64,000 nucleotides of DNA from Talpa occidentalis (GCF_014898055.3 NW_023601104.1:39434210-39498209); one strand, 5' to 3'; positions 1 through 12,403 are shown, numbered from the stretch's first letter. Program-made: numbers and translations. The notes: generated by a model not told the origin, from the letters alone.

Positions 1-950
1 CCAGAAGAAGGAAGTTCTTGCACTTCCCAAAGAAGATCTGAACTAGGGAGTCTCCATGGCAATGCCTGCTAATGCTCTCCTCTTTGTTCTTGGTTAATGC
101 TGAAGTAAGTTAGTTACAAATTGGCCTGTGAAAACCTAATTCGGACCCAGGTGACAATTGGCTCATTCTTCTTATGCTTGAACTATCACAAAAGAAGTAA
201 AAAATTGTTTAAGGTATAGTTAGGAAAGAAATGTTTTGGCCCTGAGAAATATGGAGAACAAACTGCCCTGAACCAGCTGTGCTCGGAAACCATAGTCTAA
301 CCTGGGGGGGTACCTGTTTGTGACAATAATACATTTCCTGGTGTATGCAAGAGGTTAATAATTCGCAGACCGTGTGGAGGTTAGGAATTTCTAGTTAAGA
401 GTTAGACTTCAGTAGAACTTACATAGATCTGATGAATTGTTTTAAACCACTTTGAAGTAATTAATATATTAACCAAGTTAATTGAATGCTAGGAAATAGA
501 TTGATTTTAGTAACTGAATATAGAATAGGAACTTTACACCCACGTTTGTAATTGGGAAAGTTTAAATGTTGCCAAATGTTATACTGTTGATCATGCTAGT
601 AAATGAGCTGTACCTAGGAAACTAATTGTTTTTAGGTTACAAAAAAAAATGGCCTACAGGTGTAAGGCCAAGGGAGTCTTTACATGATCATGAGAAAATA
701 TGTATTGTCTTTGCTCTGCTTCAATGCTTACACTGATGTAATCCCACCGCTAGCTTTAAGGTATAAATAAAGACCCACTGAGACCCTCAGTAGGAGATAC
801 TTGCACGAACTAAAGTGTTTGTGTCTTCCTCACTCCTACCTCACTCCACTTCCCCTCTGCCCTTTGAGAGAAAACTTTCACCGACTCCGTCCTCTCCTTT
901 CTGAGATCCCTGACACGACTTCTAGCTGGGGCTGTTCTCCAGCATGCTAC
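1..950 (+). mobile_element. LTR, 3' part (class II-like, long-LTR family)
   Basis: A TATAAATAAAG promoter/poly(A) core near 763 is followed by GAGACCCTCAGTAGGAGATACTTGCACG. The same arrangement occurs near 13,840-13,880 inside the complete 1.59-kb LTR at 12.4-14.0 kb. CCCTGACA closes both copies. The left end lies outside the window and the right end, near 950, is approximate. It is diverged from the 12.4-kb copy. Confidence 0.6.
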
Positions 951-1200
951 TTCTCTGCACGCTGACTATCTGGAATTGAGGAGGATCAGGTTAACTGTTG
1001 CCCAGCTCCTGACCCTTATGGAAGGGTTGTGTCAGAGTTAGCGAGAAATAGGAAAAGAGAAGTTGCATCCCACCAGCTCATCACCCTCACCATTCACCCC
1101 TCTCACACATTCCGTGTGGGAGTCCAAGTGGGGACGGGGCTCCTGAGGGTCCTTGTCCTGGCTGCTGCTGTCCAGCGCGCTCTTCCACCTACAAATTAAG
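951..1200. other. No feature recognised
   Basis: Non-repetitive-looking sequence between the LTR and the first SINE. No coding or regulatory signal is seen. Confidence 0.4.
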
Positions 1201-1210
1201 ATGCACAAAC

Positions 1211-1490
1211 CGGGCCTCCCCGGTGGCCTAGCGGTTGAGCGCTGGGTTGCGAAGCTGCCCGCAGCCTCTGCAGCGCCGGTTCGATCCCCAGCTGCTCCCC
1301 GGCCACTGTAGGAGGGTCCCACATGGCGCGCAGACCTCTCCTGCCGCCCGCTGCTCCCCTCAGCAGTGTACTTCGGTCCTTCTGCCTGCTCTGCTCCCAG
1401 CTCTGGCTCTGGTGAATTCTCTCACCCTCCCACGCTTCTGACTGTGCCCAGTGCTTGTATAAATAAATAAATAAATCTTTAAAAAAAAAA
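1211..1490 (+). mobile_element. tRNA-derived SINE
   Basis: Full-length copy with GGGCCTCCCCGGTGG head, B-box GGTTCGATCCCC, and a TAAATAAATAAATCTTT plus poly(A) tail. It is flanked by the perfect target duplication ATGCACAAAC (1201-1210 and 1491-1500), which proves an individual insertion. All reading frames here belong to the SINE. Confidence 0.95.
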
Positions 1491-1574
1491 ATGCACAAAC
1501 CTCCTCACAAAGCCAGCTCGCACACACCGGGACGAGAAAGAGGGCAAAAGCTCAGGTAAAACAATTAAAACATC

Positions 1575-1851
1575 TTTTTTTTTTTTTAAAGATTTATTTA
1601 TTTTTATACAACAGCTGGGATACAGGCCAGAGGTGCGGGAGGGTGAGAGGATTCACCAGAGACAGAACAGGAAGCAGAACAGGCAGACGACCGAAATACA
1701 CTGCTGAGGGGAGCAGCAGGCGCGACAGGAGAGGTCTGCTGCACCGTGTGGGAATCTTCCTGGCCGGCCAGGAATCAAACCCACCTTGGAGAGGCTTCAG
1801 ACAGCTTCACAGCGCTGCGCTCAACCCACTGCACCAGAAGGGGAGGTCCTG
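1575..1851 (-). mobile_element. tRNA-derived SINE, older copy
   Basis: The plus strand starts with poly(T) and AAAGATTTATTTATTT, then the reverse complement of the SINE body, ending GGGGAGGTCC. It is more diverged than the copy at 1.2 kb. No clear target duplication is seen. Confidence 0.9.
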
Positions 1852-2300
1852 ATTCTAATTTAAATCTGCAGAGAGCACATTGGATAGCAAGGTAAGTTTA
1901 ACAAAGGGAGCATTTAGCAACATGTAGGAAGGTTTGAACTGAGCAACAAATGATGGTGCCATGTCCCGTGGCTTAGTAATAAAAATGCTATTGCCCTGAC
2001 TGAAGACAGGGCAGCAGTTTCAGAGACTACAGGCAGCCATCCACAAAGTGCTATGGCCTTGGGTAGAGGGACACAACCAACCTGCAGGGACTTGATGAGG
2101 AATCCAGAGAAATCTGTCACTCTCTTGTTTGACTTACTGCCAATATCTCCTATCAGCCATACACAGACAGACTCCAAAGGACAAAAATGTCTGTTGGTGC
2201 ATTGTAGATACATCAGTCTCATATGTCATAAAGATATCTGAAAGCTCAAACAGATGTCTAACACACCGTCTGCTACTTTCTCTGCTTCTTTCAATTCAAG
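1852..2300. other. No feature recognised
   Basis: Moderately AT-rich sequence. Open frames on both strands overlap each other and lack recognisable protein features. Confidence 0.4.
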
Positions 2301-2910
2301 TGATCTTGCCAGGATGATGGAAGGATGAATTCGAGGGGTCACAGTTGTATGGACATTTCAGACCTATTTTGAGTACAGAGGATGTGTATGGCTATAGAAA
2401 GGAGCCTTGAGGAGAGTGCATTACCCTCCAGGCCCTTCACTATGTTTCTGGGTCACTGATGCTATCAACATTGGAGGTAAGTGAGCAGAGGGTAGGGGAT
2501 TTCAAGCATGGGTGGGTCATGCACTTTCTGCGTCTTTCTGTATAATCTCAGGAGCCAGATTCCCTCTTAGCCTCCTCTGCTGTCAGCCGTGAGTGCTTTC
2601 CTCCCTCCCTCCAGCATGTCGGACCGCCTTTTCCCCCTAACACTTTTCCTTCCCCAAGGTCCTTACAGCCAGGACCAGCACCATCTTCAGTTTGAAGCCT
2701 AGTGTATCTAGAGCTGGAATAAGCTCAGAGACAGCTCCACAGAGTATCAAGGATCAGGAAAAGAAAACCATCTGATCCTTTTCAAATATACGAATCCCCA
2801 CAAAAAGAAGAGCCAGAGAGGTTATAATGTGGTTTCCCAACAGGAAATAGTCCCCTGCTGCTGGAATCGGGGTGGGTGGGTATGTGTGAGCATGTCAACC
2901 AACCAGACAT

Positions 2911-2950
<40 letters not shown>

Positions 2951-3420
2951 CTGAGGGAGGAGCCAGAGCCACTGAAAAGGTTAAGCAAAAGGGCTGACAG
3001 GGCTTCTGTCCCCACACATCAGTCTGTGGGGATGCTCAAAGACACCAGCTGTACATTACTACAATGCATTGTAAATGAATGAATGAATAATTACTTCATG
3101 AGATTCAGAATTATCAAGCTGAAACCATGAGGCTCCTGTCATTGTATCTTCTAGTTTCATTCTCCTTTGCACTGGGCCCTCTCTAGTTGTCTTGGGCTTT
3201 CTCCCTCAAGTCAGGGAAATATGTCCCTGAAAAATGAGGGGAAGAGAGAAACAGGAGTCTCAAGCATGAAACAGAGACAAAAAGCAGGGAGTTTATGGTT
3301 CTGTTTCTATGCTGTGTGTGTCATCCACCTCTCCTCTGAGATTGAGTGCTGATCTTGAAAATAGATACAGCACAGTATGGCATCAGGCCCTCTCTGTGTG
3401 GCTACTGGCTATGATCACAG
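2300..3420. repeat. Duplicated block X, first copy
   Basis: Aligns in the same orientation with 62,956-64,000 from CAAGTGATCTTGCCAGG onward at high identity; the match is cut by the window end. Both copies contain a CA microsatellite at the matching place. The block has no coding sequence I can recognise. If the provirus at 3.69 kb is removed, X is followed by 0.6 kb and then block Y1. Confidence 0.9.
2910..2945. repeat. CA/TG microsatellite in block X, first copy
   Basis: Pure ACACAC run of about 35 bases. The orthologous run at 63,594-63,621 has a different length and different flanks (GACATAA versus CCAGGTA). Confidence 0.95.
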
Positions 3421-3688
3421 GAAACTGAGGAACGAATTGGGCATAGTTAGGAAGAATCATACATACCACAGCAAGGCACTGTATTCCCATGGGCTCACAG
3501 GAATGTCAGGCCCAACACAGTAAAGAGGTTAGTCAAGGACAACAAAGCCCTCTCCCTGCTCCTTTCAGGAAGTCTCCATCCCTCTACCTAACTTTTGGGA
3601 TTCTCCTGCAGAGGCATCTATAGGAGACATACACACCGTCAACACCCACTTCACACACACCTTCATGAAAGATACATACATACACACT
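3421..3688. other. Left flank of the provirus
   Basis: Probably a continuation of block X, but its partner would lie beyond the window. It ends with the CACT target duplication (3685-3688). No gene is seen. Confidence 0.5.
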
Positions 3689-4187
3689 TGATACAGTTAA
3701 CAAGTTTGTCTTTCCCCATTTCTTGCAATTCCCCTTATCTAGCATTGGCAGGATTGATGGCTTGTCTTTCCCATTTGTTGCAGCTTCCCCTCCCCTTGGG
3801 AAGAAAAAAAAAAAAAAAAGCTGGCGCCACCGGTTTCCCTGCAGACCCTTCCCCCTCGCCCTAAGGAAAACAAGTTGGCAATCACCCGTCTCTGTGCCTT
3901 GACACCTTCCCCTTCCCTTAAGATGAAGGAGCTGACACCCATCCATCTCCCTGTTGAGCTGGCGCCCACTTGTCTCTGTGCGGACCCCTTCCCCCTCCCC
4001 TTCACAGACCCCTACCTATCTCCCCCTGTATAAATACCCCTGCCCACTGCCAAAGAGCAGGACGGTGGTTTTTCGGACATGAGTCTGCCGCCCTCCTCAT
4101 TTGTCGACAAATAAAACCGCTTTCCTTTTCCTCAAACTCAGTTTCCTTTTATTGGCTGAGGGAAACTGAGGCCGGCGTTCGGTAACA
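3689..4187 (+). mobile_element. Provirus 5' LTR
   Basis: TG...CA ends, TATAAAT at 4028-4034 and AATAAA at 4110-4115, consistent with U3-R-U5. There are seven mismatches to the 3' LTR over 499 bp: two near CAATCACC, three in CACAGACCCC and two in GCCGGCG. The 16-base A run is the same length in both. Confidence 0.95.
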
Positions 4188-4191
4188 ATTT

Positions 4192-4209
4192 TGGCGAGCC
4201 AGCCAGGAG
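4192..4209 (+). other. Primer binding site for tRNA-Arg(ACG)
   Basis: TGGCGAGCCAGCCAGGAG, four bases after the 5' LTR, is complementary over all 18 positions to the 3' end of tRNA-Arg(ACG) with its CCA. The tRNA sequence is recalled, not looked up. Arg priming is known in ERV3/HERV-R type elements. Confidence 0.85.
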
Positions 4210-7200
4210 GTGGATGCCACTTCGGCTCTCCCAACCCCAACTCTGACTTCCAACTGACGGAGCTGTTGCCTGCTGCAGACCACCAGGGCTCACCTATCTA
4301 TGCTGGTCTGGGCTGTCAGAGAGGGGCCTGGGCATCCCAGGTGGCATCCTGACCCTCCTGCTGCGAGGGAGCGCCCTCTCTCCAGGAGGATGAGGGAGAG
4401 TCCCAGCAGCTGCCGGAGTTCTTTTTCCTCCGGGGAACTTCCCAAGTCCTCCTCGGGAGAGGCACAGCTCTTCTCTGCACCCTGGATTTACCTTTGAGGA
4501 GATGGAAACTGGATGGAAAACCGCGGTCCCCTGGCGTTTGGTGTAAGTTCCCCTGGCGTGCACGCCAAGACCTTGGCCTTCACACATTCGGGAGGAATCT
4601 GAGTGCCCTCGCGGAGGGAGTTCAGGTCTCCTCATTTGGGAGGGAGTCTATGAGTCTCCCTCAATTTGGAGCGCTCTTTGGTGTGTTAGGCCCGGTTGAG
4701 TGGGAATTGGGAAACATTTGGTGTTTTTTTCACTTGATATCTATTTGGTATTTGGTATTTGGAGTTTCCCGTTTGTTTTTGGAAGCCAGGGATTTAGTTA
4801 AACTTATGAGAGGAGCCGTATTTGTTTCATCTAAAAGCCCCTTGGGGAAAATATTAACTGAGTGGTCGACCTGTAGCTACAAACCTGTGTCTAAAATGCA
4901 GCTCCTATCACTGTTTCCCTGCAGGAGCCCAGGAACAACTGATAGTGGGGAACAGACTGATGTTTTTTTTTGTTAACACAAAAGCCAGGCAATATACCCT
5001 CCTTTTTCCACATTGGCGGGCTCACCTGAGTCCCTTTTATCTATGCTCTTCTAAAATCTTACCCTGACATTCCATGTCAATTCAGATGCTTTGGCTTTAG
5101 GCAACCTAAGATAACTCTGACTCTTCTAGGACATTGGCAGACGACTGGAAGGATTGGAATTGTTCCAATGAGAAAACTGGGCCTGGACCAGGGCTTCTAC
5201 TTGATGTTGTTTTTGGAGTTAGTGGGTCTGGAGTGTGGGGTCCTTGGGTTCACTCTGGGAAGGGTGTTACCAGAGCTCCTGTTTCAGAGACATGCAGCAA
5301 GCTTCCCAGGCGAGTTTCTCCACGAGAGAGACATTAGTTATATTTAAAGGGCAGGTTTATTAGGGAAAGGGGACAGGAAAGTAAAGGAGACACAAGCGGG
5401 CAGGAACAGCTGCCCCAGAAGGGACAGGTTTGCTGAAAAAGGTCTGCGTGGTTGCAGGCGGGTGTCTTTGAGGGGAGTGGCCTCCACTGAGGGAGGTCAG
5501 TGAGGAGAGGCTCCAGAGGGACAGGTCATGGGCAGGCAGGGAGGCTGCTGCCCTGCAGAGGGAGAGGGTTGGTGAAAAGAGGAACCTGCTTAAGTACAGG
5601 TGGGCAGGCGGAGTGCTGCCGGGAGCCTCTGCAGAGACTGCACGGATATAGTTGTCTTCTGTTTGGGAGGGACTCACCCCTTGTGAACCTTTGGGTTAGT
5701 TGCTGATTCTGAATAACCATGTAGAATCAGAGAGAGAGCAGAGATTCTACAATGGGCTCAATCTCCATATCCTTACCTTTGGAGTCTGCTGGGCTCAATC
5801 TCCATATCTTTATACCTGCTTGGGTGTTGTGCTTTGTAATCAAGGCATTGGAGGCTGAGGATCTTGGTTTCCATAACTGTGTCAATGGCTATGCTAATCC
5901 CTTCTAAAACCTGTGCCTCTAGCTCTTGGCATTTTGTGAGCCAGGTTTTTGGTCTTGTGGACACCTCTTTTTCAGTTTTTCTATTCTTGTCCTCTATCAT
6001 ACTTACCTTACCTTTTCCCCATTTTATGCAAATAGATTTGTGAATCTGATCTTTGTGCCTGTGTAAGGAATTCAAGCAAGTATCTGGAATCAGGTCTTGG
6101 ATAATTAAAAAATTTGGTATTTTTCTGCTTTTTGTGTTTTAGTCAGATACCTAACTCAGTATTTACCAGTCACTGTAATAATTGGATGTAAAGTAAGCTG
6201 AAGAGAGTGTTCTCCACTTTACGGAGGTGTTTTCTTCCTCTAAATTTGCAGGCTTTTTCTGATCACGTGCTGAGACTTCTGGGATCAGGCTCAGATGGTT
6301 TTGTCAAGATTACTTTGGACTTTCTAGTTAGCTATAAAGGAAGCTTGCTAGTCGGTTGGAAAATTTCTAAACTTCTTATTGACCATAAAATTTTAGGTTT
6401 CCTTGAAAATCTAAGTCTCTTAAAATAATCAATTTACTAATCAAACTACATAGTAGGTTTCTGTAAATAATATTCCTTATCAAATTTCTAGTAAGAATCT
6501 AAGAACAAATAAGCTGCCAAGTTAAGATCTTAATTTGCCTCTTCTGCTGTCCTTCTCGTGGCCCATGTATATCTCATGTCCCATGTTTTATCTTTCTTAG
6601 GACCAGGCCTCATCCGTGAGGTCAAACAGAAACTAGGACTCCGTGAAGCAATTTGAGTTTTCTATGCTTGTCTTTAAAAATGGTTCCAATCTTGGGTTCT
6701 AGAGGTTTTAAAATGATTAAAATGGAATGCTTATTAGAACGTGTAAGTGTTATAGGACAGGGAGAGGGGCAGCCCAAACCCCGCAAACCTGCCTATTCTA
6801 AATGGGTTCTGCCATCCGCCGCATCAACACAAAACATATGACACTTTAATGGGAAGGAACTTTAATAAAAACTAGAAAACAATACAGGTAAGGCAAAGAG
6901 TCTAGTTTCTAAATGAAGCACCCAAAGTTACCCATCCCCTCGTGGGTAAAACTCCATCCATATGGGGTCGGCCCAGAGCAAGGCCCCAAAGCCTGCCACA
7001 AGTCTAAAACATCTTCCAGTGGGGACCCACAGAAAAGGGTCACAAACAACCAGACAAGCCCGGAAGGAAAAGAGCAAAATCAACATCAAGATAAAAGCTG
7101 CCATTGTCACCTCCCCACGGGTCTCACCCACATCTGTGTCACCTAGTCCACCACCAAAAGACAAGCGCAGTTTCTTCACGTGTCTCTAGGCTCCATGTGC

Positions 7201-10200
7201 CTCCTCCAGGTCTCCTTGCTCCATCCTGCTTCCTTCCTCAGTCTCTTTTGCTTCTCCTCTTCCTGCTCACCTCCACCCTCCCTTGGGTGGGGCAGGGAAC
7301 CTCCCCCTTTCCTGGGGACCACCCTGTTACATAAGGACTTTAACTTCCATCTCTCTTATTGGAAACCTCCTTGATTAAAAACAAAAACAAAAACAAACAA
7401 AAAAAAACACAACAGAATTTAGATGGCTATATCAACTTAACTTGAAAACTTAAGTTGTTTTAGGAATTAGTCTATCTTTGTACTGAAAGGGATATAGTTT
7501 TGGTGAAACTGTCTACCCATCCAATATCTCTTCTAGGAATTTAAAGGAATATGTGGCCTTAGAAAACTGATAGGGAATTTTATGCCCCACTTTCTTTAGA
7601 ACCTAAGAGTTATTCTTACAAATATAACTTGAGAAATGTTTTCTTATCTGAAGGAGTTAGTTAGAAAAGATATTAAAAAGCAAATTAATAATTGTTGTCA
7701 GTGTTGCCAGAAATATTGGTAAAATAACTATCTCTAAAAATTAGTGCAAATGGCCAAAATTCTAAATGAAAGAGATCTCTGTGTCTATGTCTTTGCCTTT
7801 GTGTTTTTTTTGTCTCTGGAGGGTTACTGTGTTAAAAATCATTTTAAATGGCGCCTATATAAATTCTAATAGAAAAGAACCCAAATTTTGAGATCGCGAT
7901 CTAAAATTTTTGGTAAACAAAAACTAGTTCAAAATGTAATGGTTTAATTAAAGCACATATGTCTTAGATTTATAATGTTGGGAGTTAAAAGTTTTATTGT
8001 ATGTTAAATGTGTTTTAAAAAAATTGGAGTGGTCAAAAAAAAAATATATATTGACCTGGTCTGTGTTAACAGAGATAAGTGTGATTTTGTTTATAGCTGG
8101 ACTTCTTTTTGATAAAATTCTCTTCTAAAAAGACTGGCCCACTATTTCTTTACCTTGAAAGAAATACCTTTGTTCCCCAGGTAAGCAACTTAATTGATTT
8201 TTTCCTTCCCTTGTCCTAGCCAAGGAAAAAAAAAAACACCTCTGGTATATAAATTTGTTTCATTTATAACTCTGCAATTTGAACTTCGTATCCTAAGAAA
8301 AACTAGAGCTACAGTTGGTATCTCTGTTCTTCTTATCATTATTTAAATGGTGGTATATTTTTCCTATAAAACTAAGGATTTACTAAGTTTAATAATGAAA
8401 GTTTGTTGACTGCTTGATGAGCTTTTGGTGTATTTTTGCTTCTTATAGTAGGAAAACAAAACTTTATTGTTATCATCCAGGAAAAAATAAAACATGTGTT
8501 TATGTACGAGTTATCCAGTACAAAGGAATAATAGCATAACAGCTCTAACAATGTCTTAAAGTAAAAAATGTGAGGCTTGCCTGTTAATTAGCTGAAGTTT
8601 TGTTGGGACAAGGCCTCAGAGTGGACTAAAAGTTTCAGGGAGTGACTGATGGACTTTCTCTGGCCAGGCGCCTGACTTGTGTGCCCCAGATGACCAGATG
8701 ACCTCTTGGGAGTCTCCAGCTTCTGTACTCCCTGCTTGCTTTAAAGTGCGAATGTGCCTCTGCTGGGGCAATGGATGCTCTATTGCCTAATTGCTGGGGG
8801 CTTGGACTTTGGAAAAAGATCTCTGGGCCTGTGGGCATAAATAAAGACAAAAGTCTTCTATAACAGTCTTACAATATAAAAATTAAAAACTAAAATGTTG
8901 TAACTCTAAATGCAAATAAAGCAAGATTGTGTTAAGATATGTATGTAAAAAAATATGCTAAAGGTCTGAAAAATTTAGTGTCAAGACAAAATAGCTATCT
9001 TGAAAAAAAAAAGGTGTTAAAGCTTTGCAGATCTGAGAGAGGTATCTTAGAAAAATGCTATGTGCTAGAATGACTTGCTTTAGGAATAGTCAAATTTATT
9101 ATCAGTGGTGTACTTACGTAAAACCAAAATTTAATTTCTTTTCCATCTGCAGTAAAGGCTCAAGTATTCTTAAACTGCTTTTACTAGTTCTTGATGACAA
9201 ATTAAAAACTGTTTAGGTAATCTGAAATCTTGGTTCTCTTTTACCCTTGGACTTGGTAAACTGAAAAATATAGTCCTGTCTGCATTGTTGAGCACTGTGA
9301 AAATATATCTACTTTTAAAAACCTTTAGTTATCACTCTGGGTACCTTAGTGTTGTTTTATAAAAATCTGTATATATTATTAAGCCTGTGAAGAAACTTTT
9401 CTTGGAGTCAAATTTCAGAAATGGTAAAGTTTTTTTTTGAATAAAGTAAAATTATTTGATGCATCTGAGGACTCTTAATAAATTATTTTCCTTATAGCAA
9501 AATGCTAAAACACATTGGACCAATCTAGAAATGTTAAAACTTCATAAAAATTGTCATTGAGGGAAAAAGTTATACCTTTTCAGCATATATAAAATTGATT
9601 AAAGTGTTCTAAAATATATGCGATTTTTAAAAACCTAGTATGTTCTGGTATAATATTATTGGATGGTCCTGATTATACTGAAATATATATGTGTATGTGT
9701 GTCACATAATTGAGCAAACATCCTTGTCTTTTACCTTAAGCCATGATTTTAGGTATGGTCATTTTCGAGTTTTTGTTCTTTCTAAAGTTTATTTGCTGAG
9801 CTTTGTCTTTAAAAAACTCACAAAAAGAGACTGACAATATAGATATGTTTTGGAACTGAAAAGACCTACCGAGCCTATAAAAATTTGATTTATGAAAATT
9901 ACCAACAGAAGATGGAGACTTAATATATGGAAAGTACACTGAGGAAGATTTGAATAATATTTCATGACTTTTAAAAAAAATTAGTTTTTAATGTTTTGCT
10001 TTTTGGGTCTCCAGAAACCTTGTCTTTAAGCTGGGCTATGATCTTAACAATGACAATTTGCATCTTTTTATGAACAAACTGAAGCATTTGCTTTTCTCTT
10101 GTCTCATCCCAAAAATTTATAGGCAATATTTGTACTTCTCAGGACTATGTCTATCTTTGCATAATCTCAATAGGGAATTTTATTTATTTCTCCTTAACCT

Positions 10201-10924
10201 GGTAAATTAAGCATGTGTTGTTACAAGGCTTTGATTGAAATTCTTCTGGGAATAAACTGCTGAGCTGAGAAGAGCAAGCCAAGAAGAGCCTGTCACCTTG
10301 CTTACTGGGTTCCAGAGACCTCCATGAAAGGTGAGGAAGCTGCCTCCATGGACAGGACTGAGGAAAACCCTGGAAAAAGTCCTGGGAACCTTGAGAAGAG
10401 GAAATCTCAGGTGAAGTTTGGTGAGACTGTGACTTTGATAAAGCCGGCATGGACTGGATGTTAAAAAGCTCACGCTAAGGCCTGTGGAATTTTCAACAAA
10501 GCCAACACTCTACTTGTTTACTCTGCCCTATGAGTTTATGCAAATATAGGAAAAATTGTTAAAATTAGATTTGGTTTATTATTTTACAGAATTGGGATGA
10601 GGGTAGAGAAAAATTATGTCTCAGTAACTATTTATATTATTCTCTAGTCCTCTCCAGTGAGGGCTACAGCCTTAATGTCATCATCTTAAGGAAGAAAAAA
10701 AGTAATCCCTCTTACATTTAGGACTACGCTATGTTGTATATCTTGTCGCTGCCACACCAGCACCAAGACCTTAACATCATGTCGGGAACTATGGCACCAG
10801 TAAGTGCAGGCCTTCCATAGTAAACCCCCAATAGGACAACGACCCTGTTCAGCAGGAAGCAGCCAGATGACACGATGCCCCTTTTCCCATAGAAATGGAA
10901 GGTTATAACTGAGAGTGGGGATTA
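4210..10924 (+). mobile_element. Provirus interior, non-coding
   Basis: About 6.1 kb after removing the nested LTR. The first kilobase is GC-richer leader. 5,340-5,720 holds a sequence with AATAAA on the minus strand that could be an inserted LTR fragment, but I cannot prove this. From 7.4 to 10.2 kb the sequence is AT-rich with dense stops. No reverse transcriptase (YXDD), RNase H, zinc knuckle or envelope motif is seen in the frames inspected. The longest frame (160 codons, 4494-4976) has no recognised homology. Confidence 0.75.
6748..7331 (-). mobile_element. Solo LTR (TGTAACAGGG family) inside the provirus
   Basis: 584 bp. On the minus strand it runs from TGTAACAGGGTGG to CCTATAACA and is the same family as the solo LTR at 17,413-18,009. 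A perfect 4-bp target duplication TAAG (6744-6747, 7332-7335) shows that it inserted after the provirus. The shared frame translating LRLSFG.GLGDTDVG in both LTRs is family identity, not a gene. Confidence 0.93.
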
Positions 10925-11423
10925 TGATACAGTTAACAAGTTTGTCTTTCCCCATTTCTTGCAATTCCCCTTATCTAGCATTGGCAGGATTGATGGCTTG
11001 TCTTTCCCATTTGTTGCAGCTTCCCCTCCCCTTGGGAAGAAAAAAAAAAAAAAAAGCTGGCGCCACCGGTTTCCCTGCAGACCCTTCCCCCTCGCCCTAA
11101 GGAAAACAAGTTGGAGATCACCCGTCTCTGTGCCTTGACACCTTCCCCTTCCCTTAAGATGAAGGAGCTGACACCCATCCATCTCCCTGTTGAGCTGGCG
11201 CCCACTTGTCTCTGTGCGGACCCCTTCCCCCTCCCCTTCGCGGGCCCCTACCTATCTCCCCCTGTATAAATACCCCTGCCCACTGCCAAAGAGCAGGACG
11301 GTGGTTTTTCGGACATGAGTCTGCCGCCCTCCTCATTTGTCGACAAATAAAACCGCTTTCCTTTTCCTCAAACTCAGTTTCCTTTTATTGGCTGAGGGAA
11401 ACTGAGGTGGGCGTTCGGTAACA
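10925..11423 (+). mobile_element. Provirus 3' LTR
   Basis: 499 bp, 98.6% identical to the 5' LTR. It is followed directly by CACT, the target duplication. Confidence 0.95.
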
Positions 11424-11427
11424 CACT

Positions 11428-12045
11428 CACATATGTAATCTTCTTCCTCTTTCAAAGATCACATGAGTCCAGGTGGAAGCATCACTTACCATCATTCCTA
11501 TTGACCCATTGGGAAATTTTGTGTTTTCGTCTAGTAACTGTGGGCTCTGCAAGGTAAAAGATACAGGTCTCCAGAGGAAACTGTTGGATGTACATGTGCA
11601 GCAACCTCAGCCAGAGAAAGATATGACTATCAAAGGCTTTGGAACCCTAGGGAATTTGGGTCATAATGTTATATAACAATAACACAGGTCAGTCTCTAAC
11701 ACCTAAATGACATGACAGGTGAGGGTGAGGAGTAATTAGGATGTAGAGTAAAGGGTGGGGGTGGGGGGCAGCGCAGCCCTGAGATCAACTGCAGTGACAG
11801 AAGCAATAGTAGCTTGCCCCCCGCCCCCCGCCCCAACCTTTCCTAGAGGTCAGACCTGCATCTCAGTCTTACAGCTCTTCCTTCCTCTTCTGGCTTCCTC
11901 TCCCTGTCCCCTCGCTGACATGTCACCAATAAATCTCTTACAAATCTAATCCCATCCTAACATCTGCTTTGTTGAGAGCCTAAACTAACACAGACATGCT
12001 CAAAACTGATTTAAAAGGTAACTCATGATTTCACACTAAGTATAC
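11428..12045. other. Spacer between provirus and block Y1
   Basis: Before the provirus inserted, this was continuous with block X. It contains a G-rich/C-rich stretch near 11,750-11,835. No gene is recognised. Confidence 0.4.
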
Positions 12046-12403
12046 ATGAAGCCAGACCCAGGGTGTCTAACACATGTATCTGCCCCTCATCAGGAAATGT
12101 GGTAGTGGCCATTCTCTCTGCTCATGAAATCTGCTTTTTCTACATTCTCTCTCAGAAACTCACTTGGTCACATCGTCTTCCACCTCACCCCCTTCTTCCT
12201 GTCTTCTTTAGAGCTTCATCTATCTAGATGAAGTCTATGGTTCTCTATCTAGATTTGTGTCTATTTCTTCAGGGAGCTGAGGTTGAGGGAGCTGTCACAC
12301 AAGAGAAGGGTCACATTCCACCTCCTACCAGACCTAGTATGGAAACCCCTTCTTATCCCAAAACATTACTGGCCATCAACTAATTACTCCTAGGTCATTC
12401 CAT

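Larger units (their letters stand above)
3685..11427 (+). mobile_element. Young class I-type provirus without coding genes
   Basis: Two 499-bp LTRs in the same orientation, TGATACAG...GGTAACA, flank about 6.7 kb and are bounded by the 4-bp target duplication CACT (3685-3688, 11424-11427). A primer site perfectly matching tRNA-Arg(ACG) follows the 5' LTR. A purine-rich tract (GAGAGTGGGGA) precedes the 3' LTR. The last about 100 bases before the 3' LTR (CAGCAGGAAGCAGCC...CCCCTTTTCCC) resemble the end of env in the unrelated ERV at 38.9-39.0 kb. The interior is AT-rich and no gag, pol or env motif is visible in any frame. It is therefore a non-autonomous element that must have been copied by proteins in trans, or a very decayed relative of one. 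A solo LTR of another family lies inside. Confidence 0.9.

Noticed and set aside
1211..1490. tRNA-like A and B boxes in every SINE (also elsewhere)
   Set aside because: These are SINE heads derived from a tRNA, with poly(A) tails and target duplications. They do not form a cloverleaf tRNA gene.
2910..2945. CA repeats considered as a CRISPR-like or regulatory repeat array
   Set aside because: Simple dinucleotide microsatellites without spacers. They are the same locus in two duplicated blocks.
4494..4976. 160-codon frame in the provirus interior
   Set aside because: No gag, pol or env motif and no recognisable domain. It is expected by chance in GC-richer leader DNA.
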